Of a stretch of 38,793 bases of DNA, positions 9,836-17,708 are shown piece by piece. Each line of letters begins with the position of its first letter. Position 1 is the stretch's first letter. A program made the translations under genes and the position numbers. A model generated the notes under the pieces. It ran no database searches. It was not told the DNA's origin and worked only from the letters and a program-made list of their open reading frames with translations. The stretch is from Gammaproteobacteria bacterium (GTDB taxonomy: Bacteria; Pseudomonadota; Gammaproteobacteria; Steroidobacterales; Steroidobacteraceae). The stretch is taken from NCBI GenBank assembly GCA_028293765.1, contig JAQGOG010000065.1:1-38793 (forward strand). Direction: 5' to 3'.

Positions 9836-10306
9836 ATGACAAGTAAGATCAAGACGGGCGGCAAGGTGCCTGCCTTTACCGCGCCCGCAACGGGCGGCGA
9901 GAGCTGGCGGCTGAAGGATGCAGCGGGCAAGAAGCTGGTGATCTATTTCTACCCAAAGGACATGACTTCCGGGTGCACGCGCGAGAGTCAGGACTTCCGC
10001 GATATGTACGCCGCATTCCGCAAGGCCGGCACGCATATCGTCGGCGTCTCACGCGACAGTGTCGCATCGCACGACAAGTTCAAGGAAAAGGAACAGCTGC
10101 CTTTTCCATTGCTCAGCGACACGGATGAACAGCTCTGTAAACTCTTCGACGTCATCAAGGAGAAGAGTCTTTACGGCAGGAAGTACCTGGGAATCGAGCG
10201 CAGCACGTTTCTGCTGGATGCCACGGGCGTCCTGCGGAACGAGTGGCGCAAGGTGAAGGTGCCCGGCCACGCGGAGGAAGTACTTGAAGCGGCGCAGTCT
10301 CTCTGA
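9836..10306 (+). CDS. bcp: Thioredoxin-dependent peroxiredoxin, Bcp/PrxQ family
   Basis: Reduces hydrogen peroxide and organic hydroperoxides in the cytoplasm with thioredoxin as donor. ATG 9836 gives 156 residues, the family length. Seen: the FYPKDMTSGCTRE active site with peroxidatic Cys47, and the conserved arginine of the ERSTFLL segment near residue 124. The resolving cysteine found five residues later in E. coli Bcp is missing (Gln52 here), so this is the 1-Cys-like or alternative-resolving type; the only other cysteine is Cys101. A GGGAGG stands 13 bases before the ATG, a long spacing; an in-frame GTG at 9815 is less likely. It overlaps the next gene by 23 bases. Confidence 0.93.
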   Translation: MTSKIKTGGKVPAFTAPATGGESWRLKDAAGKKLVIYFYPKDMTSGCTRESQDFRDMYAAFRKAGTHIVGVSRDSVASHDKFKEKEQLPFPLLSDTDEQLCKLFDVIKEKSLYGRKYLGIERSTFLLDATGVLRNEWRKVKVPGHAEEVLEAAQSL

Positions 10307-11789
10307 TCCAGGCCCGGCAACAGCCCTTGCCGGTTCGGCTCCCGCCGAAACGACGAAGGGCGAGCCACGGGATGTGAAGGCAAGATCTCGCGACGGGCGG
10401 CGACTGTTCGTGCTCGACACGAATGTGCTCATGCACGACCCGACGGCTATTTTCAGATTCGAAGAGCACGACGTCTATCTGCCGATGATCGTGCTCGAAG
10501 AACTCGACGCCCATAAAAAGGGTTTGTCGGAAGCCAACCGCAACGTGCGCCAGGTGAGCCGTTTCCTCGACGACATGATGCGCGAGGCCACGAAGGAGCA
10601 GATCGATCGCGGCCTGCCTCTGCCAAACGAGTACTCGGGCAACCACGGCCAGAAAGCCTCCACCGGCCGCCTCTTCTTCCAGACGCGTCAACTTCCGCAC
10701 GCCCTGCCGGACAGCCTGCCCGGAAAGGGCAACGACAACGCGATCCTCGATCAGACACTGGCGCTGCAGAACGAGACACCTGACGTGCGCGTCATTCTCG
10801 TCTCAAAAGACATCAACCTGCGCATCAAGGCCGCCGTGCTCGGCGTGCATGCGGAGGACTACTACAGCGACAAGACGCTCGAAGACACCGACGTTCTGTA
10901 CAGCGGCATGACGGCACTCCCGGCCGATTTCTGGGAGCGTCACGGCAAAGACATGCGCTCCTGGAAGGAAGCCGAGCGGACCTTCTACGAGATCTCGGGA
11001 CCGGCCGTCCGCGAGTGGCAACCCAATCAGGGCGTCTACGAGAACAGTCCCGAAGGAATCGAAGGTATCGTGCGCAAGATCGCGGGCGAAACCGCGGTCA
11101 TTGAGCTGATGCGCGACTATCGCAACGAGCGGCACAACTTGTGGGGTGTCACGGCGCGCAACCGTGAGCAGAACTTCGCGCTCAATCTGCTCATGGACCC
11201 CGAAATCGACCTGGTCACCGTGCTGGGTCCCGCGGGAACGGGCAAGACGTTGCTTGCCCTCGCGGCGGGCCTCATGCAGACGCTCGAGACGAACCGCTTC
11301 GTCGAGATCATCATGACCCGCGTGACCATTCCCCTGGGCGATGACATAGGCTTCCTCCCCGGGACGGAAGAGGAAAAGATGGAGCCCTGGATGGGCGCCC
11401 TCATGGACAACCTGGAAGTGCTCATGGGCACCCAGGAAGGCGGCAACTGGGGCCGTGCGGCCACGAACGACCTCCTGCGCAACCGGATCAAGATCCGCTC
11501 GCTGAACTTCATGCGCGGCCGGACGTTCCTCAACCGGTACCTCATCCTGGACGAGGCGCAGAATCTCACCCCCAAGCAGATGAAAGCGCTGATTACCCGG
11601 GCGGGTCCTGGTACAAAGCTGGCATGCCTGGGCAACATTGCCCAGATCGATACGCCCTATCTCTCGGAGATGACCTCGGGCCTGACCTATGCCGTGAACC
11701 GCTTTCGCGGCTGGCCACATTCGGGGCACATTACCCTGGTGCGCGGCGAACGCTCGCGGCTGGCCGATTACGCTTCGGACATCCTGTAA
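10284..11789 (+). CDS. PIN domain-PhoH family ATPase
   Basis: A fusion of an N-terminal PIN nuclease domain (about 40-190) and a C-terminal PhoH ATPase domain (about 270-500), as in PhoH2/YlaK-type proteins thought to be RNA helicase-nucleases. Seen: LFVLDTNVLMHDP with the first PIN aspartate, LEELD, Walker A GPAGTGKT near residue 315, and LILDEAQN as Walker B. The start is TTG 10284, inside the end of bcp; a good GGAGG lies six bases upstream, which is why I prefer it. A GTG at 10374 would give a protein starting nearer the PIN domain. The 23-base overlap suggests co-expression with bcp. The biological substrate is unknown. Confidence 0.87.
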   Translation: MKRRSLSDPGPATALAGSAPAETTKGEPRDVKARSRDGRRLFVLDTNVLMHDPTAIFRFEEHDVYLPMIVLEELDAHKKGLSEANRNVRQVSRFLDDMMREATKEQIDRGLPLPNEYSGNHGQKASTGRLFFQTRQLPHALPDSLPGKGNDNAILDQTLALQNETPDVRVILVSKDINLRIKAAVLGVHAEDYYSDKTLEDTDVLYSGMTALPADFWERHGKDMRSWKEAERTFYEISGPAVREWQPNQGVYENSPEGIEGIVRKIAGETAVIELMRDYRNERHNLWGVTARNREQNFALNLLMDPEIDLVTVLGPAGTGKTLLALAAGLMQTLETNRFVEIIMTRVTIPLGDDIGFLPGTEEEKMEPWMGALMDNLEVLMGTQEGGNWGRAATNDLLRNRIKIRSLNFMRGRTFLNRYLILDEAQNLTPKQMKALITRAGPGTKLACLGNIAQIDTPYLSEMTSGLTYAVNRFRGWPHSGHITLVRGERSRLADYASDIL

Positions 11790-11848
11790 CTGGAAGTTTG
11801 TAAGTTTCTGTAAATCTAAGGAAACTTGAGCCCGCAAGCCACGGTCGA

Positions 11849-13363
11849 ATGCGAACCATGCGCCCCCTAATCCTGGTCGTGCTGACCGCCCTCACCACCT
11901 TCGCGACGGTCGCCGCGGCCGTGGAGCCGGTGCCGCGGCCCCTGGCGACCGATCTGCCTTCGCAGGTCACCAATGAGCTGCCGGACATGGGCAGCCCGGA
12001 AGCCGCCGTCATTTCGCATGCGGATGAGCGCCAGCTCGGGTACATGGTCGTGCAACAGCTGCGCGAACAGAACGGCATCGTCGAAGACCCCGAGATCAGC
12101 GAGTACCTGAACTCCGTCGGCGACCGGCTCGCGGCACAAAGCCCGGACGGCGCACAGGGTTTCGAGTTCTTCGTCGTGAAGGACTCCGCCATCAACGCGT
12201 TCGCCGTGCCCGGCGGCTTCGTGTTCATCAACTACGGTCTCATCCTCACCACCAGCACCGAATCGGAGCTGGCGAGCGTCATGGGCCATGAAATCGCGCA
12301 CGTCACGCAGCACCACATCGCCCGGGCCATCCGCGCGCAGAGCAAGCAGGCTCTGACGTCCGCGGCCGCGATGCTGGCGGCCATCCTTCTGGGTGCAATG
12401 GGGGGTGGTGGACAGGCCGTCGAGGGCGGCATCGCCGCCGCACAAGGCCTGGCGGTGCAACAGCAGATCAACTTCACGCGCGACAATGAGATGGAGGCCG
12501 ACCGCGTCGGCATCAGCTTCCTCGCCGGCGCTGGCTTCGATACCCAGGCCATGGGAAATTTCTTCGAGACGATGGGCCGGCACGAGGGACTCGCCGCGAC
12601 CTACATCCCGGCCATGCTCATCGACCACCCCGTGACCTCGGACCGTATCGCGGAAGCCCGTGCACGCGCCGCGCAGTTCCCGCCGCGGAAGGCGAAGGAC
12701 TCGGTGAGCTACGCGCTCGTTCGCGAACGACTGCGCGTGTTGATGGCTCCCGGCGACACGGACATCGAGAAGCAGTACGCGCAGAAAATCGCCAAGGGCA
12801 ATCCCGATCTCGCCACGCGGTATGGCGAGGCCCTCGCCCTCATGGCCGACAACAAACCGCTGGAGGCCGAGAAGATCCTCTATCAGCTCACCGACGAGCA
12901 TCAGGGCGTCACGATGCTGCACTCGGCGCTCGGCCAGGCGGAAGCCAAGGCAGGCCAGACGAACGACGCCCTCGGTACGTTCAAACACGCCGTGAAACTG
13001 TTTCCCCGCAATGTCCCGGTGACCGTGCGGTACGCCGAGTCGCTGATGGCGACCGGCAATCCGAAGGAAGCGCACTCGGTCCTGCTCGACCTGTTCAACA
13101 ACGTGCCGCCGACTCCGGAACAGATCCGGCTTACCGCTAACGCGGCCAACGCTGCGGGCGATACGGGCGACGCGTATTTCTACATGGGTGAATATCAGCT
13201 CACCAGCGGCGATTTGCCGCTCGCCGCCACGCAGTACCAACTCGCGCTCAACGCCCCCAACCTCACCCAGATTCAGCGGCAACGATACCAGGCGCGCCTG
13301 GACGAGGTACGCGAGTACCTGGCAAGCGCCAAACTACGCCGCACGAGCAATCCCGGCCCGTGA
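11849..13363 (+). CDS. bepA: Periplasmic M48 metalloprotease/chaperone BepA
   Basis: Outer-membrane quality-control protease that helps LptD assembly and degrades stalled BamA/LptD. A 504-residue protein with a cleavable signal peptide (1-24, ending VAAA). Seen: the zinc site HEIAH at 147-151, the third ligand in EMEADRVG near 214, and a C-terminal region (about 300-490) of tetratricopeptide-like helices typical of BepA (YfgC). The length is close to E. coli BepA (487). It lies 59 bases after phoH on the same strand; mlaA, another envelope gene, follows after a 274-base gap. Confidence 0.92.
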   Translation: MRTMRPLILVVLTALTTFATVAAAVEPVPRPLATDLPSQVTNELPDMGSPEAAVISHADERQLGYMVVQQLREQNGIVEDPEISEYLNSVGDRLAAQSPDGAQGFEFFVVKDSAINAFAVPGGFVFINYGLILTTSTESELASVMGHEIAHVTQHHIARAIRAQSKQALTSAAAMLAAILLGAMGGGGQAVEGGIAAAQGLAVQQQINFTRDNEMEADRVGISFLAGAGFDTQAMGNFFETMGRHEGLAATYIPAMLIDHPVTSDRIAEARARAAQFPPRKAKDSVSYALVRERLRVLMAPGDTDIEKQYAQKIAKGNPDLATRYGEALALMADNKPLEAEKILYQLTDEHQGVTMLHSALGQAEAKAGQTNDALGTFKHAVKLFPRNVPVTVRYAESLMATGNPKEAHSVLLDLFNNVPPTPEQIRLTANAANAAGDTGDAYFYMGEYQLTSGDLPLAATQYQLALNAPNLTQIQRQRYQARLDEVREYLASAKLRRTSNPGP

Positions 13364-13446
13364 TACGCGCCACGCCAGACGCGCCCGCCCCCAACGGCGT
13401 CCCGCGCGGAAACACCTGGCGTGAACTGACAAACCCAACGCGCTCC

Positions 13447-13504
13447 ACGCCTGCCGCCCTGTACGCCGTTGCGGGCGGTGTTTCACGCGCCCTTGGGCAG
13501 GCGT
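13447..13504. terminator. Nested inverted repeat downstream of bepA
   Basis: ACGCCTGCC (13447-13455) pairs perfectly with GGCAGGCGT (13496-13504), enclosing a smaller GCCC/GGGC stem (13456-13459 with 13473-13476). An alternative CCGCCC/GGGCGG stem (13454-13459 with 13473-13478) is followed by TGTTT. It may end bepA transcripts, but no clean run of Ts follows the large stem. Confidence 0.35.
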
Positions 13505-13602
13505 CAATCCCCCTTCAGACAGGGTTGCAAAAGGTCGCCGGTAACCCAAAGCTCGACAGTCGCCCTTAAACATCACTTGGAAAGTCGCGCAGCGTCGACT
13601 GG

Positions 13603-13608
13603 TACAAT
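13603..13608 (+). promoter_or_regulatory. Putative -10 box for mlaA
   Basis: TACAAT lies 30 bases before the mlaA ATG. The best -35-like hexamer, TTGGAA at 13577-13582, is 20 bases away, longer than usual, so this is tentative. Confidence 0.35.
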
Positions 13609-13637
13609 GCGCGCCCGCATCGAGTTCGCACTTTCCC

Positions 13638-14486
13638 ATGCAGTCAACAATCCGGGTCTCAGCGCTGTCCCTCGCCCTCCTCACCCTGTTCGGCTGCGCC
13701 TCGCTACCGAGCGGCAAACGCGATCCGCGCGACCCCTTCGAGCGCGTGAATCGCACCGTCTACAAGTTCAACGACGCGCTCGACAAGGCCGTCGCCAGGC
13801 CCATCGCTCACACCTATCGAAGAGTGACGCCCCAGTTCGTGCAGACGGGCATCAGTAACTTCAATAGCAACCTGGATTATCCGATCGTCATCGTGAATGA
13901 CCTGCTGCAGGGGAGATTCACGCCCTTCGCGAAGGATACGGGCCGGTTCCTCATGAACACGACTCTCGGCGTCGGGGGACTGCTCGATCCCGCCTCGTCG
14001 GCCGGACTCGAAAAGAACGAGAATGATTTCGGCCAGACGCTCGGCCGCTGGGGTTTCAAACCGGGACCCTACCTGATGCTCCCGATCATCGGCCCGTCCG
14101 ACGTGCGCGATGGAATAGGCAAGGTTGCGAATACGTACAGCAGTCCGCGCCAGTACATTCACGACAACACGGTCTACTACAGTCTGTACGGACTGTACTT
14201 CCTGGATTACCGGGCGAGCCTCGTCCCCCAGGAAAAGACACTGGACAGTGCCTACGATCCCTACGCATTCCTGCGGAATGCCTATCTGCAGCGGCGTCAG
14301 TTCCTGATATCGGGACAGGGAAGCGGACCCAACGACGAGGAAGAGCAGGAGCAGAAGCTGTTGGATGAGGCGGGCGCCGGAGGAGACGAACAGCCACCGC
14401 CGCAGGGTACGCAGGAGAAGAAGACCCCGCAGGAGCAGCCGCCGCAGAAACCCGAGCCGGAATCGAGTCCACCAAAGCAGCAGTAG
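13638..14486 (+). CDS. mlaA: Outer-membrane lipoprotein MlaA (VacJ)
   Basis: Removes misplaced phospholipids from the outer leaflet of the outer membrane and passes them to MlaC. A type II signal peptide ends in LTLFGC, with Cys20 lipidated. Seen: the family opening DPFERVNRTVYKFND near residue 33, LGRWGFKPGPYLMLP, and the DPYAFLRNAYLQRR end of the conserved domain. The 282 residues exceed the 251 of E. coli because of a roughly 50-residue acidic then Pro/Gln/Lys-rich tail, probably disordered. It faces mlaFEDCB, whose last gene ends 33 bases away on the other strand. Confidence 0.95.
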   Translation: MQSTIRVSALSLALLTLFGCASLPSGKRDPRDPFERVNRTVYKFNDALDKAVARPIAHTYRRVTPQFVQTGISNFNSNLDYPIVIVNDLLQGRFTPFAKDTGRFLMNTTLGVGGLLDPASSAGLEKNENDFGQTLGRWGFKPGPYLMLPIIGPSDVRDGIGKVANTYSSPRQYIHDNTVYYSLYGLYFLDYRASLVPQEKTLDSAYDPYAFLRNAYLQRRQFLISGQGSGPNDEEEQEQKLLDEAGAGGDEQPPPQGTQEKKTPQEQPPQKPEPESSPPKQQ

Positions 14487-14519
14487 TCAGAAGTACGGAG
14501 GTGGGAGGACCTTAAACCG

Positions 14520-14879
14520 TCAGACGCCGCGCTGCAGCAGCTCGTCGACCTCGCTGATCCGCGCGATCGCCAACAGGCCCTGCGGAAGATTCAGGAAGCG
14601 CAGCGACCGCCCTTCCTTCTTCGCAAGCGCCAGCCAGTCGAGCAGCACCGTCAATCCCGCGCTGTCGGATGCGGTGATACCGCTGCAGTCCACTTCGAGC
14701 TCACGGGCGGATGAAGCCCTGATGGCGTTCCGGCCCTCCTCCCGGGCGCGCCGCGCGGTCGCGAATGTCAACGCGCCGCGCACCTGCAGCTTTCCGTCAT
14801 CCGCAACGATCTCGAACGAGGTCGAGCTCGACGAACGCGCCGCCAGCAGCGACGACGCCGATTTCACCGCCGCTTTCAC
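14520..14879 (-). CDS. mlaB: STAS-domain protein MlaB
   Basis: Cytoplasmic STAS-domain subunit that stabilises and activates the MlaF ATPase in the MlaFEDB phospholipid transporter. A 119-residue protein with one STAS fold; the segment ELEVDCSGITASDSAGL (near 60-76) is the conserved core loop, carrying the Ser-Ala-Gly motif. The start is GTG 14879, which overlaps the mlaC stop (GTGA), indicating translational coupling. It is the last gene of the run and ends 33 bases from the mlaA stop. Confidence 0.88.
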   Translation of the reverse strand: MKAAVKSASSLLAARSSSSTSFEIVADDGKLQVRGALTFATARRAREEGRNAIRASSARELEVDCSGITASDSAGLTVLLDWLALAKKEGRSLRFLNLPQGLLAIARISEVDELLQRGV

Positions 14880-15568
14880 GAGGTCTTCTTATCGCCCGTG
14901 GTCTTGCCGATCTCGCCAGGCTTTTCGCCTTTCTCGAGGCGCTGGATCACGGCGTCAATACCCTGTTTGTCGATCTGGGCACCGAAGTCTTCGCGGTAGC
15001 TGTTTACGTAGCTGATACCGTCGATGACGACATCCCACGCCTTCCAGCCCTGCGGCGTCTTGTGCATGTAGTAGTTGACCGAGATACGGTCGCCGTTGCT
15101 GCGTTTCACTTCGGTGCGCACCGTAGCGCGATCGGCATTGGGGTCGACGTTCGTTGGGAAAATCTTCAGCTTGTCGGCCGTGAAATCGGTCAGCGCATTG
15201 CCGTAATTGTTGAGCAGCGAATGGTAGAAAGCATCGACGAAACGCTTGCGCTGCTCGGGGGTCGCCGTACGCCAGTACTTGCCGAGAACCAGGCGCGCCG
15301 CAAATTCGATGTCGAAATTCGGCAGCAGATATTTATCCACCAGCGGCCCGATTTTCGACGGGTCCTTGCGGTACATCTCGCGGTTCGCGTCCAACTCCCT
15401 GAGCATGGCCTGCGCGGAATTCTGTACCACCTCAGACGGGCTCTGCGCGTTCCCTTGCGCGGCGGCCGGTGCGGGGGCGCCCTGAGCATAGCTCTGCGTC
15501 GGCGCGCCGCAGGCAAGGATCGCGCCGCTCAACAGCAAAGCGCACGCGCGTCGTATCGAAGTGGTCAT
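14876..15568 (-). CDS. mlaC: Periplasmic phospholipid shuttle MlaC
   Basis: Carries phospholipid between MlaA and the MlaFEDB complex. A 230-residue protein with an N-terminal export signal; the conserved domain (about 40-205) includes DKYLLPNFDIEFAARLVLG and WRTATPEQRKRFVDAF. The signal could be cut after SYA (signal peptidase I), which fits a soluble shuttle, but it also contains ILACG, a borderline lipobox. The start ATG 15568 overlaps the mlaD stop by four bases (ATGA), and the end overlaps mlaB. Confidence 0.93.
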   Translation of the reverse strand: MTTSIRRACALLLSGAILACGAPTQSYAQGAPAPAAAQGNAQSPSEVVQNSAQAMLRELDANREMYRKDPSKIGPLVDKYLLPNFDIEFAARLVLGKYWRTATPEQRKRFVDAFYHSLLNNYGNALTDFTADKLKIFPTNVDPNADRATVRTEVKRSNGDRISVNYYMHKTPQGWKAWDVVIDGISYVNSYREDFGAQIDKQGIDAVIQRLEKGEKPGEIGKTTGDKKTS

Positions 15569-16068
15569 TTCTTCGGCTCCCCCTGGTTCTGGCTGCTGCC
15601 GCCCTTGTCGGCAAAGTTCGCGAAGAACTTGTTGATGAGGCTCTCGAGAACGATGGCGGACTGTGTCTGATCGATGTGGCTGCCGTCCTTGAGATACATA
15701 TCCAGCCCGCCGGCACTGATCCCGATGTACTTTCCGCCGAGCAGTCCCTGCGTCTGAATGCTGGCGAAGCTGTCCTCGGGAATCTGGTTGTACTGCGGGT
15801 CGATGCGCATTTTCACCACGGCCTTGTAGATCTTCGGATCGAAGCGGATCCCGTCCACCTCGCCGATGCTCACGCCAGCCATCGTAACGGGCGAACCGAC
15901 CTTGAGATCCCCGATGTTGTCGAAATCGGCGGTCACATGATAACCCTTCTTCACCGCACCGAGCTTCAACCCGCTGGCCGGCAGCTGGGTGGTGAGGAAG
16001 AACAGGGCGACGAAGCCCAACAGCACGAACAGTCCGGTGCCGATTTCGAGAGTCCGATTCGAGTGCAT
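15565..16068 (-). CDS. mlaD: MCE-domain inner-membrane protein MlaD
   Basis: Forms the periplasmic hexameric ring of the MlaFEDB transporter that accepts lipid from MlaC. ATG 16068 (167 residues) is chosen because AGGGGA lies six bases upstream; a TTG two codons earlier is less likely. Seen: one N-terminal membrane helix (about 8-28), then a single MCE domain (about 36-115) with the GSPVTMAGVSIGEV motif, and a helical tail. The start is ten bases after mlaE. Confidence 0.94.
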   Translation of the reverse strand: MHSNRTLEIGTGLFVLLGFVALFFLTTQLPASGLKLGAVKKGYHVTADFDNIGDLKVGSPVTMAGVSIGEVDGIRFDPKIYKAVVKMRIDPQYNQIPEDSFASIQTQGLLGGKYIGISAGGLDMYLKDGSHIDQTQSAIVLESLINKFFANFADKGGSSQNQGEPKK

Positions 16069-16078
16069 GACCAATCCC

Positions 16079-16843
16079 CTACAAGAAAGCAGCAGTCAGG
16101 ACGTAGTCCAGCAGCAGCGTAAGCACGGAGGATGCGACGACCGTGCGTGTCGTGGCGAGCCCCACTCCCGCGGCCGTGGGCTCCGCGTGGTAACCCTCGT
16201 TTACCGCAATGAGACTGCAGGCGACCCCGAAAACGAGGCTTTTGACGATACCTTCGGTGATGTCACGGTTGCCGACCGCGCCCTGCATCTGGGACCAGAA
16301 GGCACCTTTGTCGACACCCATGAACTGCACCCCGACCAACTGCGCGCCGAAGAGGCCGATCAGGCTGAAGATTCCGGCAAGCAGCGGCATGGCAACGACG
16401 CCGCCGATGAAGCGCGGCGCAGCCACATAGCGCAGCGGATCGACCGCCATGATCTCCATGGCCACGAGTTGGTCGGTAGCGCGCATGAGGCCGATTTCCG
16501 AGGTCAGCGCCGTACCGGCGCGGCCCGCGAACAACAGCGCCGTCACCACCGGGCCCAGCTCTTTCAACAGTCCGATGGCCGCCGCCGAGCCCAGAGCCTC
16601 CTCCGAGCCGAAACGCCGCAGCAGCTCATAACCCTGCAGGCCGAGCACCATCCCGACGAACAGCCCGGCCAGCATGATGATGATGAGCGAGCGGGCACCG
16701 GAGTTATAGATCTGGGCGACGATGAGTCGCGGCCGCGCGAACGCGGGAATGATCTGAGCGAGGAGCTGCATCAGGAAGATCGCGCTCGCGCCCATCTTGC
16801 GCACGCCTTCCAGCAGGAAGACGCGGTGGTTGCCGTTACTCAC
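16079..16843 (-). CDS. mlaE: Phospholipid ABC transporter permease MlaE
   Basis: Inner-membrane permease of the Mla transporter. Seen: the strongly conserved MlaE segments GMVLGLQGYELL, LGPVVTALLFAGRAGTALTSEIGLMRATDQL and AVDPLRY, plus five hydrophobic stretches. I choose GTG 16843 (254 residues), close to the 260 of E. coli; it overlaps the end of mlaF by eight bases and has GGAGG just upstream, with tight spacing. A longer reading from 16909 would add 22 unlikely residues. Confidence 0.94.
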   Translation of the reverse strand: MSNGNHRVFLLEGVRKMGASAIFLMQLLAQIIPAFARPRLIVAQIYNSGARSLIIIMLAGLFVGMVLGLQGYELLRRFGSEEALGSAAAIGLLKELGPVVTALLFAGRAGTALTSEIGLMRATDQLVAMEIMAVDPLRYVAAPRFIGGVVAMPLLAGIFSLIGLFGAQLVGVQFMGVDKGAFWSQMQGAVGNRDITEGIVKSLVFGVACSLIAVNEGYHAEPTAAGVGLATTRTVVASSVLTLLLDYVLTAAFL

Positions 16844-17687
16844 AGTCCTCCGCCGACAGCAGCTGCGTCGTGTAGTCGCAGGCGGGATAGTGAAACCGCA
16901 CCGGGCCATCCGCGCCTCCGGTCATGAATTGACGTACGGCCTCGGAATGACTCTTCATGAGCTCCTGTGGCGAGCCGGCGGCCGCCACGCGTCCATCGGA
17001 CAGCAGATAACTGTCATCCGCGATCGACGCCAGCTCCTTCACGTCGTGGGAGACGACGATGCTCGTAATGCCGAGAGCGACGTTCATCTGTTTGATGAGA
17101 CGCAGGATCACACCGAGTGAGATGGGATCGAGACCGACGAACGGCTCGTCATAGATCAGAAGTTCGGGATCCATCACGACGGCGCGTGCCAGCGCCACGC
17201 GCCGGGCCATGCCGCCCGAGAGCTCGGCGGGCATCAGTTCCGCCGCCCCGCGCAAACCTACCGCCTCCAGCTTGGTCAGGACCAACATGCGGATCAGGGG
17301 CTCGGGGAGATCCGTATGCTCGCGCACCGGAAACGCAACGTTCTCGAACACGCTCAGGTCCGTGAGCAGCGCCCCGTTCTGGAACAACATTCCCATGCGC
17401 TTGCGCACGGCGTAAGTCTCGGAGACTCCGAGCTTCGCGAGATCCTGGCCGAATACGAGCACCTGCCCTCGGTCCGCCTGAATCTGCGCCGTGATGAGTT
17501 TCAGGAGGGTCGTCTTGCCGGTGCCGCTCGGCCCCATGATGGCCGTGATACGGCCCCGACGGACGTTGATATCGACGCCCTTGAAGATAGGTCGGCCATC
17601 GACGGCGTAGTGCACATCGCGCACGGCGACCACCACGTCTTCGGCCGGCGCCGGTGACGTGGGTTGGGCGGATTCGGGATTTATCAC
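16836..17687 (-). CDS. mlaF: Phospholipid ABC transporter ATPase MlaF
   Basis: ATPase of the Mla system in the inner-membrane cytoplasmic face. A 283-residue ABC protein with Walker A GPSGTGKTT near residue 52, the signature LSGGM, Walker B LLIYDEPFVGLDP and the switch histidine in VVSHD. The start is GTG 17687, without a good ribosome site, 21 bases after the stop of the aldolase gene, so the two may share a transcript. The C-terminal tail after about residue 255 is the MlaF type that contacts the neighbouring subunit. Confidence 0.94.
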   Translation of the reverse strand: MINPESAQPTSPAPAEDVVVAVRDVHYAVDGRPIFKGVDINVRRGRITAIMGPSGTGKTTLLKLITAQIQADRGQVLVFGQDLAKLGVSETYAVRKRMGMLFQNGALLTDLSVFENVAFPVREHTDLPEPLIRMLVLTKLEAVGLRGAAELMPAELSGGMARRVALARAVVMDPELLIYDEPFVGLDPISLGVILRLIKQMNVALGITSIVVSHDVKELASIADDSYLLSDGRVAAAGSPQELMKSHSEAVRQFMTGGADGPVRFHYPACDYTTQLLSAEDCE

Positions 17688-17708
17688 GCGAGTTGGGTAA
17701 CTGCGACC

